A model generated the notes under the pieces. The model was not told the DNA's origin, made no database searches, and was given only the letters and a program-made list of their open reading frames with translations. The position numbers and the translations under genes are program-made. A stretch of 64,000 nucleotides of DNA, from the NCBI RefSeq assembly GCF_030269365.1, contig NZ_BSTF01000026.1:1-64000 (forward strand). Direction: 5' to 3'. This document shows positions 7,566-16,381 of this stretch, one piece after another (the stretch's first letter is position 1; each line of letters opens with the position of its first letter). Source of the DNA: Lentzea sp. NBRC 102530. GTDB taxonomy: Bacteria > Actinomycetota > Actinomycetes > Mycobacteriales > Pseudonocardiaceae.

Positions 7566-8419
7566 TCATCGATCTGCACACCCATTCGTCCGAGTCCGAC
7601 GGCACCGACAGCCCTGCCGAGCTGGTGAGGGCTGCGGCGCAAGCCGGGCTCGACGCGGTGGCGATCACCGACCACGACACGGCGGCCGGCTGGGCCGAGG
7701 CGGTCGCCGCCCTGCCCCCTGGTCTGCGGCTGGTCCGCGGGGCCGAGCTCTCGTGCTCGTCGCCGGACGGCTACGGCCACACCATCACCGTTCATCTGCT
7801 GGCGTACCTGTACGACCCCACGCACGCCATGTTGATGAAGGAGCAGTCACGCCTGCGTGAGGAACGGCGCTCGCGACTGCAGAAGATGGCCGAGATGATG
7901 CAGGCCGACGGCTTCCCGATCGACCCGGTCGACCTGATGGCGCGCCTGCCGTTCGACGCGCCCGCCGGCCGTCCCCACCTCGCCCAGGCCCTGATCCGCG
8001 CCGGGGTGGTGTCGTCGGTGGACGAGGCCTTCGCGACGTTCCTGACCGGCGGCCAGTACTACGTCGGGCGCACGGACACCCCCGTCGAGCGCGCGATCGA
8101 GATGATCACCGAGGCGGGTGGGGTGACCGTGCTGGCGCACCCGTTCGCCCGGTCCCGCGGCCCCGTGGTGGCGCCTGAGGTGGTCGCCTCGCTGGCTGCC
8201 GCCGGTCTGGCCGGTGTGGAGGTGGACCACCCGGACCATGACGCCGAGACGCGGCGGTCGTTGCGCTTGCTGGCCGATCAGCTGGGGTTGATCGTCACCG
8301 GGTCGAGTGACTACCACGGGACGAACAAGACGGTGCGGCTCGGCGCGGAGACGACGGCACCGGAGATGCTGGATGCTCTGGCGGAGAAGGCGACCGGAGC
8401 CAAGATCCTCGTCGGGTAG
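7562..8419 (+). CDS. PHP-domain phosphoesterase
   Basis: This 285-residue PHP protein has the metal-binding motifs D-L-H-T-H-S-S at the N-terminus, I-T-D-H-D-T, G-A-E-L-S and a late S-S-D-Y-H-G, the layout of TrpH/RNase AM (3',5'-nucleotide bisphosphate phosphatase, 5'-3' RNase) proteins. It is probably a cytosolic trinuclear-metal phosphoesterase. The GTG start at 7562 is taken because D-L-H-T-H begins four residues later and the family starts there. It is followed by MarC after 12 bp. Confidence 0.9.
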   Translation: MVIDLHTHSSESDGTDSPAELVRAAAQAGLDAVAITDHDTAAGWAEAVAALPPGLRLVRGAELSCSSPDGYGHTITVHLLAYLYDPTHAMLMKEQSRLREERRSRLQKMAEMMQADGFPIDPVDLMARLPFDAPAGRPHLAQALIRAGVVSSVDEAFATFLTGGQYYVGRTDTPVERAIEMITEAGGVTVLAHPFARSRGPVVAPEVVASLAAAGLAGVEVDHPDHDAETRRSLRLLADQLGLIVTGSSDYHGTNKTVRLGAETTAPEMLDALAEKATGAKILVG

Positions 8420-8431
8420 GGCGGTGGTGCG

Positions 8432-9046
8432 GTGTTCAACGTGCGGCTGTTCATCGAGGCCTCGATCACGTTGCTGGTGATCATGGACCCGCCGGGCACC
8501 GTGCCGGTGTTCCTGGGACTGGTGGGCCGCAAGTCCCGCGAGGCGCGCAAGCGGGCCGCGCGGCAGGGCGTGCTGGTGTCGTTCCTGGTCATCACGCTGT
8601 TCGCGGTCGCAGGCAACTCGATCCTCGCCTACATGCACATCGGCATCCCCGCTCTGCAGGGTGCAGGCGGGTTGCTGCTGTTGCTGATCGCCCTGGACCT
8701 GCTGACGGGCAAGGGCGCGACCAACCACCCCGAGGTGGAGGACGTGAACATCGCCCTCGTGCCGCTGGGGACACCGCTGCTGGCCGGACCGGGCGCGATC
8801 GCCGCGACCATCGTGTTCGTGCGCCAGGCCGACGGTGCCTGGGGCTCGTACTTCGCCCTGGCCGCGGCGATCGTGGCCGTGCACCTCGTGCTGCTGGGAA
8901 CCCTGCGGTCCGCCGGCCTGCTGATCAAGGTGTTCAAGGAGAGCGGCATCCTGCTGATGGCCAAGATCGCCGGCCTCCTGCTGGCCGCGATCGCCGTGCA
9001 GCTGGTCGCGTCGTCCGTGCAGGGCTTCATCGCGTCGGGCGTCTAA
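8432..9046 (+). CDS. MarC-family inner membrane protein
   Basis: This 204-residue integral membrane protein has six hydrophobic segments and the MarC-family features I-M-D-P-P-G near TM1 and T-P-L-L-A-G-P-G-A-I-A between TM3 and TM4. Despite the historical name, MarC proteins are not proven drug transporters; the function is unknown. GTG 8432 is 12 bp after the PHP stop, suggesting co-transcription. Its stop overlaps the convergent ArsC-like gene by four bases. Confidence 0.9.
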   Translation: MFNVRLFIEASITLLVIMDPPGTVPVFLGLVGRKSREARKRAARQGVLVSFLVITLFAVAGNSILAYMHIGIPALQGAGGLLLLLIALDLLTGKGATNHPEVEDVNIALVPLGTPLLAGPGAIAATIVFVRQADGAWGSYFALAAAIVAVHLVLLGTLRSAGLLIKVFKESGILLMAKIAGLLLAAIAVQLVASSVQGFIASGV

Positions 9047-9345
9047 CGCTCGATGCGCGCTTCGTCCCCGTCGATGACGATCGGGCGTTCGATGAGGCTC
9101 GGGTTGGCGACCATGTGCGCGATCCACTTGGCGCGGTCGTGTTCGAGCGTCCTGGGGTACGCGGCCTCCTTGGTGCGCGCGATCTCCCAGGGCTCCTTGC
9201 CGAGGAGCTCGAGGACGTGGTCGAGCTCCTCCGCGGTGGGCGGGTCCTCGAGGTAGCGCCGTTCGGTGTAGTCGGCGTTCGTCTCGTCGAGGCGCTGCTT
9301 GGCCGCACGGCTCTTCGAGCAGCGCGGGTTGTGCCAGATCTCCAT
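9043..9345 (-). CDS. ArsC/Spx-like thioredoxin-fold protein
   Basis: This 100-residue ArsC-family protein begins M-E-I-W-H-N-P-R-C-S-K-S-R, placing the single catalytic cysteine at the N-terminus of helix 1 as in glutaredoxin-dependent arsenate reductases and YffB-like relatives. Late R-P-I-V-I-D-G-D-E-A matches the cis-Pro region. There is no second cysteine, so an external thiol would be needed for turnover. The ATG at 9345 begins the fold directly; an upstream in-frame start at 9354 adds three residues. No ars neighbours occur, so arsenate may not be the substrate. Confidence 0.87.
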   Translation of the reverse strand: MEIWHNPRCSKSRAAKQRLDETNADYTERRYLEDPPTAEELDHVLELLGKEPWEIARTKEAAYPRTLEHDRAKWIAHMVANPSLIERPIVIDGDEARIER

Positions 9346-9387
9346 GCCCCTCATTTTCTGTCAGGGGTGGTGAGTAACTTGGTTGGG

Positions 9388-10227
9388 GTGGAACAACTCG
9401 GCTTCGACTTCGGCACCGCCGCACCGCGCCGGCTGGTGCGCGTCACGCCCGCGAAGCTCTCGACGTGGACGGACTGCCCGCGCCGCTACCGGATGACGTA
9501 CCTGGACCGTCCGTCGCCGCCCCGGGGTGGGGCCTGGGCGCACAACACCCTGGGCGCGGTGGTGCACAACGCGCTGAAGGCCCTCTTCGACCTGCCTGCT
9601 GACCGTCGTACGCCTGACCAGGCGGTGGCGTTGGTGGGGCGGCAGTGGAAGTCGGACGGGTTCCGGGACGTGGACCAGGCCGCCGAGTATCGGGGGCGGG
9701 CTCAGTCGTGGGTGCACGACTACGTCTCTTCGCTGGACGTCGACTTCGAGCCGCTGGGGGTCGAGCGGTGGGTGTCGTCTCCCACCGAGCGGATCGTGGC
9801 CGAGGGGCGCGTCGACCGGATCGATTACCGCGACGGCGAGTTGGTCATCGTCGACTACAAAACCGGTCGGCACGTGCTGACCTCCGATGATGCTCGCGGG
9901 TCGCAGGCCTTGGCCTTGTACGCGTTGGCAGCTCGGCGGACGTTGCGGAAGCCGTGCCGGAGGGTGGAGTTGCATCACCTGCCGTCCGGGTCGGTTGCCG
10001 TTTGGGAGCACACCGAGGAGTCGTTGGGGCGGCATGTTCGGCGGGCTGAGGAAGCTGCCGATGAGATCGACCTGGCTACGGAGACCTTGAAGGCCGGTGG
10101 GGACCAGGAGGTCCTGTTTCCGCCGGTGGTGGGGCGGCAGTGCCAGTGGTGCGATTTTCGGCGTAGTTGTGCTGAGGGGCAGGCTGCTGTTCCTCCGTTG
10201 GAGCCTTGGGATCTGTTGGCACCGTAA
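9388..10227 (+). CDS. Cas4/RecB-like PD-(D/E)XK exonuclease with Fe-S cysteines
   Basis: A 279-residue nuclease of the PD-(D/E)XK superfamily. It starts with T-P-A-K-L-S-T-W-T-D-C-P-R-R-Y (first cluster Cys), then A-E-G-R-V-D-R-I-D and V-I-V-D-Y-K-T-G as the metal/catalytic Asp and Lys, and ends with C-Q-W-C-D-F-R-R-S-C, giving the four-Cys [4Fe-4S] arrangement of AddB/Cas4 nucleases. No cas genes or CRISPR array are nearby, so it is a stand-alone RecB-family exonuclease. GTG 9388 was chosen; GTG 9370 would add six residues. Confidence 0.9.
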   Translation: MEQLGFDFGTAAPRRLVRVTPAKLSTWTDCPRRYRMTYLDRPSPPRGGAWAHNTLGAVVHNALKALFDLPADRRTPDQAVALVGRQWKSDGFRDVDQAAEYRGRAQSWVHDYVSSLDVDFEPLGVERWVSSPTERIVAEGRVDRIDYRDGELVIVDYKTGRHVLTSDDARGSQALALYALAARRTLRKPCRRVELHHLPSGSVAVWEHTEESLGRHVRRAEEAADEIDLATETLKAGGDQEVLFPPVVGRQCQWCDFRRSCAEGQAAVPPLEPWDLLAP

Positions 10228-10293
10228 GCGGTTTCGAGCCAAGACCTTGACGAGCTTCGGTTTCGTCATCGCCGCTTCGCGACGATGGGGATT

Positions 10294-10404
10294 GGGGCTT
10301 GACTTCGGGGCCCTTGCGAGGCGTTGGTCGTCCGGAAAAGGCCGGGCTGAAAAGCGCCCGGCCGATCCGCGAGGGGTAGCACCTCGCACCCGAAGTCAAG
10401 CCCC
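10294..10404 (-). repeat. Large 16-bp-arm inverted repeat
   Basis: GGGGCTTGACTTCGGG at 10294-10309 is the exact reverse complement of 10389-10404. Pairing continues inward after a small bulge (TGCGAGG at 10315-10321 with its complement around 10382-10388). The loop of about 79 bases encloses a second stem. The element could be a palindromic intergenic repeat or a structured RNA. Confidence 0.65.
10336..10363 (-). terminator. Intrinsic terminator inside the inverted repeat (minus strand)
   Basis: On the minus strand GGCCGGGC, an eight-base loop, GCCCGGCC and then TTTT form a canonical intrinsic terminator. No minus-strand protein gene ends nearby; the next minus-strand gene stop is at 11252, upstream of a long structured region. 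It therefore probably ends a non-coding or attenuated transcript. Confidence 0.55.
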
Positions 10405-10737
10405 ACTCCCACGCGTACGTGGCTGGGTTTGTGCTGGCACGTCACCGATACCGGCTGGACGGTGTAGCCAAGACGGTCGGCTCGCCTGCGGCATCGCGTG
10501 CAGTGGGCGTTGTCTTCGGCCAAGAGGTACGGACGCCTCGGCTGCCGAGCGCTCACCTCACCTCGCCGTGCTGTCCCTCCGCTCGCAGGCCCCTCTGAGT
10601 CCAGCGCCTCCCACCTCGGCGGGAACCAGCGCCGCGGTCGTGCGTCTGCCTACTGTGGCGGCTGTGGGTCCTGGCTCGGGGAGCTCGGGCCCTGACTGGC
10701 TGGATCCGGGCGGACCCGTAGGGTGGCGGAGGTGGAA

Positions 10738-11034
10738 GTGGACGTGGCTGAGCGGCCCTCGCGGGTCTTCGGGTTTCTGCGCGCTGTGAGCGGGGTGCTC
10801 GCGGTGGGCCTGGTGCTGCTCGCCCTGGGGAACATCGGCGTCCAGTTCTACGCCAACACCCGTGACCTGCCCGGGCCCGGCACGGTGTCCGTGGTGGCGC
10901 ACGTGGTGGCCGCCGTGCTGGTCGTCGGCGCGCAGATCGCCGCCGATCGGTACGCCGATTGGCGGGCTCCGGTGGCTTCGCTCGGGGTCTTCGTGGTCGG
11001 TGCGGCCACGTTGTGGACGTTCTGGTGGGCCTAG
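10738..11034 (+). CDS. Small three-helix membrane protein, unknown function
   Basis: A protein of about 98 residues has three hydrophobic segments (roughly residues 13-35, 48-68 and 78-96) and a short charged N-terminus (V-D-V-A-E-R-P-S-R). Several in-frame GTGs exist (10723, 10732, 10738, 10744); 10738 is best placed, with GGAGG five bases upstream. No family is recognised. It is a lone plus-strand gene after the structured interval and converges on the hydrolase operon. Confidence 0.6.
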   Translation: MDVAERPSRVFGFLRAVSGVLAVGLVLLALGNIGVQFYANTRDLPGPGTVSVVAHVVAAVLVVGAQIAADRYADWRAPVASLGVFVVGAATLWTFWWA

Positions 11035-11110
11035 GGTGCTGCCAGTCGCCTGAAGAGTGGGCACCTGCCCGTGGTGCTGATCGCCGAGGGTCTCCGCGCC
11101 GGGCTGGGTG

Positions 11111-11131
11111 CTCCGTCCACAAGGGACGGAG
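11111..11131. terminator. Hairpin between convergent genes
   Basis: CTCCGTCC and GGACGGAG are separated by five bases in the 217-base convergent interval (11035-11251). No T-tract flanks it. A bidirectional terminator-like hairpin is plausible; nothing else is seen in the interval. Confidence 0.35.
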
Positions 11132-11251
11132 TGGGCGAGTGGACCGCGACAGCGCGAAGAAGTCGTGCGCGGCACGTCGCCACGACCCGTGCGGCACGAG
11201 CGGGAGATGCGGGTCGGCCTGCGGGCCGCTCGGAACGGCGTGGCCGGCGTT

Positions 11252-12130
11252 CTAGGACGTCAGCCAGGCCCGCCACGTCGGCAGCAGCGTGGCGATGAGT
11301 TCCAGCGGCGCCTCGGTGTTCGGCGAGTGCATGACGCCCGGCAGCACGGCGAAGTCCGCGTCGAGGCGTTCGGCCATGTCGCGCTGGGCGGCGGGTGTCC
11401 ACGCGTCGTCGGCGTCACCGCACACCACCAGGCAGGGGATGCCGGACGAGCGCAACGTGCGGGCGAGCTTCGCCACCTGGTCCGGCTCGTAGCGCAGGCC
11501 GTTGGCCATGCCGAGCAACGCCGCGGCGGGCGAGGCCAGGAACCGGTTGCGGTAGAAGTCCTTCAGCTCCTGCGGCAGTGCCGCGTAGGCCGGGTCCTGG
11601 TGCGAGCGCAGTTCGTTCAGCTTCTGCGTGCCCGCCACGCCCTGCTCGGCCAGCACGTGCTCGCCGACCTCCAGCACCGTGCGGCGATCGCCCGCGGGCA
11701 GTTCGGACGGGCCGGACGACATCAGCGTCAGACCCGCGATCGGCGCGCCGGCGAACACCGCCGCCCGCACCACCAGGCCGCCGTAGGAATGGCCCAGCAG
11801 CAGCACTTTCCGGCCGTCCGCCGCGATCTTCCCGATCAGCTCGGCGAGCACCGAACCGAGCGGCGCGGGGCGGTAGAGCGCCTCGTCGTCGGGGCCGTCG
11901 GAGTCCTGCTGGCCCGGCAGGTCGATCGCGACGACCTCGAACCCCGCGTCCGCGATCGGGTCGACCATCGGCGCGAAGTCCTCTTTGGACCCCGTGTACC
12001 CCGGCACGAGCAGCGCGGTCGTGCGCATCGCGTCGTCGCCCATCGCGGGCGCGCGCAGCGCCGCGATCGTGCCGTAACGGCCCGGGAAGTCGACGCGTTG
12101 CGCCCGGTGCGGGCTGATCTGCGAGTACAC
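11252..12130 (-). CDS. Alpha/beta hydrolase
   Basis: This 292-residue serine hydrolase has the oxyanion segment V-P-G-Y-T-G-S, nucleophile elbow G-H-S-Y-G-G, an acidic C-G-D-A-D-D loop and the catalytic His in G-V-M-H-S. The GTG at 12130 was chosen because the preceding stretch D-F-P-G-R-Y-G-T-I-A-A-L-R belongs to the conserved family N-terminus; an ATG 36 codons later would remove it. It follows the beta-propeller gene after eight bases and is likely the last gene of the rhlE-propeller-hydrolase operon. Substrate unknown. Confidence 0.88.
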   Translation of the reverse strand: MYSQISPHRAQRVDFPGRYGTIAALRAPAMGDDAMRTTALLVPGYTGSKEDFAPMVDPIADAGFEVVAIDLPGQQDSDGPDDEALYRPAPLGSVLAELIGKIAADGRKVLLLGHSYGGLVVRAAVFAGAPIAGLTLMSSGPSELPAGDRRTVLEVGEHVLAEQGVAGTQKLNELRSHQDPAYAALPQELKDFYRNRFLASPAAALLGMANGLRYEPDQVAKLARTLRSSGIPCLVVCGDADDAWTPAAQRDMAERLDADFAVLPGVMHSPNTEAPLELIATLLPTWRAWLTS

Positions 12131-12138
12131 GAGCTGAA

Positions 12139-13473
12139 CTATCGCAGCGCGACCAGGGTTTCGCCACGCTGCTCGAGCACGACGGGACCCGCTGTGGCGA
12201 GTTGCACAGGGCCGGTGTGGCCCTCGCGGTTCACCCGGAACGTGCCGACGACGGCGCCCGTGGCCTGTTCGAACACCCGCAGCCCGTCCTTGACCGGGAT
12301 GAGCGCGCGGCCCGCGAGCGTGGTGCCCGCTCCCAGCGTGTCGTTGGCGGTCCACAGTGGAGTGAGCGTCTCCAGCGACAGCGAGACCGTGCGCGATCCC
12401 GTGAACCAGAAGGCGTTCGTCTTCGTCGTGAACACGCGCGACACGTGGTTCGGCGGGTCGGTGAAGTCCGACTCCGGCACGTCGATCGGGGCCTCGTTGA
12501 TCTGGTTGCCGGTCTCGGCGTCGTAGACCACGACCCGGCTCGGGTTCGGCACGGCCACCGCGACGAGCTTCTCGGTGATGGCCACGACCTGGGCGTTCTT
12601 CGCGCCGGTGACCGAGCTGCCGAACACCTTGGGCTCGTCGGACTTGTCGGGGTTCGGCTTGAGGATCGTCACGCGGTCGGACGCGTCCTCCGGGCAGCGC
12701 TCGATCATCGCGAACTTGCCGGTCGTCACGGCCACCGAACCGTAGGTGCAGCCGACCCGCGGCTGCTTGTTCGGGTTCACGATCGCGCGCAGGCCGCCGT
12801 ACTCGAGCGACCGCACCAGGTCGTCGCGCCGGTAGACCTCGACGAACTTCGACCCGGTCGTGATCAGGTGCGAACCCTCGTTGAGCAGCGCCGTGCCGGT
12901 CTCGGCGTCCCCGTTGCGCTGGGCCCGCCGCTCGCCGGTCACGCCGTCGAGCGAGGTGAGCTCCGAGCAGTTCGTGCCCTTGGAGTAGAGCGCCATCGCC
13001 CGGCCCCACGCCGTGCTGACCGTGCACAACGGCAGGTCGCGCGAATACGTCCACCGCACGTCCCCGGTCAGCGGGTCGCGACCGTGGACCTCGCCACCGG
13101 TGCCGGTGACGACGGTCGACGGCTTCTCCTCGCCGGTCTCCTTCGACGCGGTCTGCACGACCACGGGGGAGAGCGTCGCACCGCTCGGCGCCCGCCAGAC
13201 CTCGGCGAGCGACGGCGGCAGGTTCGCCACGTCGGGCAACTGCTCGAACGATGACGGCCCGGTGACCGACGTCGTGGCGCGAGCATCGCTGAACGCCCAG
13301 GTCAGCACGGACGCGGTGATCGACACCACGGCGATCAGCGCGACGGCGATGAAGTCGGCGCGCGTGCGCCAGGACCGGGCGGGCGGGCGGTCCCCGACGG
13401 GCGCCGCGCTCTCGTGCGCGGGCTCGTCGAGGACGTCCTCGACCTCGGTGACGTCGGAACCGGGGGACGACAT
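12139..13473 (-). CDS. Membrane-anchored PQQ-like beta-propeller protein
   Basis: A 444-residue protein with an N-terminal cytoplasmic tail, one TM helix (about residues 40-62, F-I-A-V-A-L-I-A-V-V) and an extracytoplasmic propeller of repeated blades such as G-E-V-H-G-R-D-P-L-T-G-D-V-R-W and V-V-Y-D-A-E-T-G-N. Four cysteines outside the membrane could form disulfides. No quinone-enzyme catalytic residues were recognised, so this is a binding or scaffold propeller. It is packed five bases after the helicase stop and eight bases before the hydrolase. Confidence 0.8.
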   Translation of the reverse strand: MSSPGSDVTEVEDVLDEPAHESAAPVGDRPPARSWRTRADFIAVALIAVVSITASVLTWAFSDARATTSVTGPSSFEQLPDVANLPPSLAEVWRAPSGATLSPVVVQTASKETGEEKPSTVVTGTGGEVHGRDPLTGDVRWTYSRDLPLCTVSTAWGRAMALYSKGTNCSELTSLDGVTGERRAQRNGDAETGTALLNEGSHLITTGSKFVEVYRRDDLVRSLEYGGLRAIVNPNKQPRVGCTYGSVAVTTGKFAMIERCPEDASDRVTILKPNPDKSDEPKVFGSSVTGAKNAQVVAITEKLVAVAVPNPSRVVVYDAETGNQINEAPIDVPESDFTDPPNHVSRVFTTKTNAFWFTGSRTVSLSLETLTPLWTANDTLGAGTTLAGRALIPVKDGLRVFEQATGAVVGTFRVNREGHTGPVQLATAGPVVLEQRGETLVALR

Positions 13474-13478
13474 GGTGA

Positions 13479-15011
<1,533 letters not shown>

Positions 15012-15278
15012 GTCTTCTTCGACGACTCCGGCCTCGCTGTGCTCCAGGAGGACCGGGTCCAGATGTGCTTCTACTTCAGCGGTCAGGGTGATCAGCCTCT
15101 CTCGTACCAAGCGCGTACGAGCCCTGGCCGGGCCTCTCGACCGCGCTTGGGAAGCAGCTGCGGGAAAGGTGTACGCGCACCATTTCGTGCGCCTCGCGGC
15201 GGTTCGTCACACTCGTCACGCCGGGCGCTGAGGCCATTCTACCTGCCCAGACTCATTTGACCACTAGAGTTCGGTCTC

Positions 15279-15920
15279 ATGGGTGTTGCGGAGGGTGTTG
15301 TCGATCTTCTGGGAGCGGTCGCGTATGGCGAGCTCTCGGCCTTCGACCGGATGACGGAGGACTCGCGCTCGGCGCCGACGCTGGCCGGGCGTGCCGCGCT
15401 CGCGCAGATGGCCGCCGCCGAGATCGGTCACTTCACGCTGTTGCAGAAGCACCTCGCCACCGAGGGCATCGCCATCGAGGACGCGATGGCGCCGTTCGTG
15501 AAGGGCTTCGACGCGTTCCACGAGTCGACGAGCCCCAAGTCGTGGCTCGAGTCGCTGGTGAAGGCGTACGTGGGGGACGGGCTCGCGGCCGACTTCTACC
15601 GCGAGGTGGCGACGTGGCTCGACGAGCCGACGCAGGAGCTCGTGCTCCACGTGCTCGCCGACACGGGTCATTCGGCGTTCGCTGAACGCGAAGTCCAGGC
15701 CGCCGTCGAGGCCGATCCGCGGGTGCGCGACCGGCTCGCGCTGTGGGGCCGGCGGCTGCTCGGAGAGGCGTTGACGCAGGCCCAGTACGTGGTGGCGGAG
15801 CGGGACGGCCTCTCGGAACTGATCATCAGGGGGTCCGGGGACCTCGCCGGGATCGGTCAGCTGTTCCGCCGGCTTCAGCAGTCGCACGCGCGGCGCATGA
15901 CGCAGCTGGGTCTCGGCTAG
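15279..15920 (+). CDS. Ferritin-like fold protein
   Basis: This 213-residue all-helical protein resembles the ferritin-like/MiaE-type branch: Y-G-E-L-S-A-F, A-A-A-E-I-G-H-F (E-x-x-H) and D-T-G-H-S-A-F-A-E offer Glu/His ligands for a diiron site. Its place next to the RhlE helicase and DUF3107 is the same as in mycobacteria (Rv3210c). A role in iron- or oxygen-dependent chemistry is possible, but substrate and activity are not known. ATG 15279 lies just downstream of a TAGAGT -10-like hexamer, so the transcript may have a very short leader. Confidence 0.82.
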   Translation: MGVAEGVVDLLGAVAYGELSAFDRMTEDSRSAPTLAGRAALAQMAAAEIGHFTLLQKHLATEGIAIEDAMAPFVKGFDAFHESTSPKSWLESLVKAYVGDGLAADFYREVATWLDEPTQELVLHVLADTGHSAFAEREVQAAVEADPRVRDRLALWGRRLLGEALTQAQYVVAERDGLSELIIRGSGDLAGIGQLFRRLQQSHARRMTQLGLG

Positions 15921-15963
15921 GTAGGCTCGGGCCTAGATTTTTCTCTTGAGCACGGAGGTCAGC

Positions 15964-16188
15964 GTGGAGGTCAGGATCGGCGTCGCCGACAGCGGGCGGG
16001 AACTCGTCGTGACCAGTGAGCTCAACCCGTCCGAGGTCGAGGCCCTGGTCGCGGACGCGGTGTCCGGCAAGTCCAGCGTGCTGTCGCTGGTGGACGCCAA
16101 GGGTGCGCGGTTCGTCGTGCCCGCTGGCCGCGTCGCGTACGTGGAGATCGGCCCGCAGGACTCGCGCAAGGTCGGGTTCGGCGCCTGA
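15964..16188 (+). CDS. DUF3107 (TB9.4-like) protein
   Basis: This 74-residue DUF3107 protein (M/V-E-V-R-I-G-V-A-D-S-G-R-E-L) has an ubiquitin-like alpha+beta pattern ending V-A-Y-V-E-I-G. GTG 15964 was chosen because GGAGG lies five bases upstream; a TTG at 15946 is also open. The family is a small actinobacterial protein of unknown function corresponding to Rv3208A. It follows the ferritin-like gene after 43 bp and is closed by a strong terminator. Confidence 0.9.
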   Translation: MEVRIGVADSGRELVVTSELNPSEVEALVADAVSGKSSVLSLVDAKGARFVVPAGRVAYVEIGPQDSRKVGFGA

Positions 16189-16205
16189 GACGGCTAGCAA
16201 CGAGG

Positions 16206-16241
16206 AGGGCCCCGGTCATCGCGACCGGGGCCCTTCCTTTT
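16206..16241 (+). terminator. Intrinsic terminator after DUF3107
   Basis: AGGGCCCCGGTC and its exact complement are separated by five bases, and TCCTTTTT follows. It closes the ferritin-like/DUF3107 unit and insulates the giant DUF11 gene downstream. Confidence 0.92.
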
Positions 16242-16346
16242 TGAGAACGGCGCAGTATCGGACAAGGTCGGCGAGCTCGCATCCCGGTTCCCCAAGAGCG
16301 TCGCCTGAAGCGGTGAATGCGCTGGTAGAGGTAGGTTTGCGCACCT

Positions 16347-16368
16347 AGCGTGACGGAGTCGTCACGCT
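16347..16368 (+). promoter_or_regulatory. Dyad just upstream of the DUF11 gene
   Basis: AGCGTGACG and CGTCACGCT flank a four-base loop and end only three bases before the TGAGGAG ribosome-binding site of the 16382 gene. It could be a repressor operator or a 5'UTR hairpin affecting translation. Confidence 0.45.
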
Positions 16369-16381
16369 GCTGAGGAGTGCT

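Larger units (their letters stand above)
10228..10737. other. Structured gene-free interval with nested inverted repeats
   Basis: No convincing gene lies in these 510 bases. They hold a perfect 16-bp inverted repeat (10294-10309 with 10389-10404), an inner 8-bp stem that on the minus strand is followed by TTTT, a CCACG/CGTGG hairpin near 10410-10423 and a CATCG/CGATG dyad near 10268-10288. Open frames on both strands have unusual composition and no recognisable domain. The layout suggests a minus-strand structured transcript or an intergenic repeat unit rather than coding DNA. Confidence 0.6.

Noticed and set aside
9388..10227. A CRISPR Cas4 adaptation gene
   Set aside because: The nuclease has the Cas4/AddB-like cluster and motifs, but no cas genes or array are near; a stand-alone RecB-family nuclease is simpler.
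10266..10556. A 96-codon minus-strand ORF with a C-x2-C pair
   Set aside because: It spans the nested inverted repeats and a terminator, and no family resemblance is seen; treated as non-coding.
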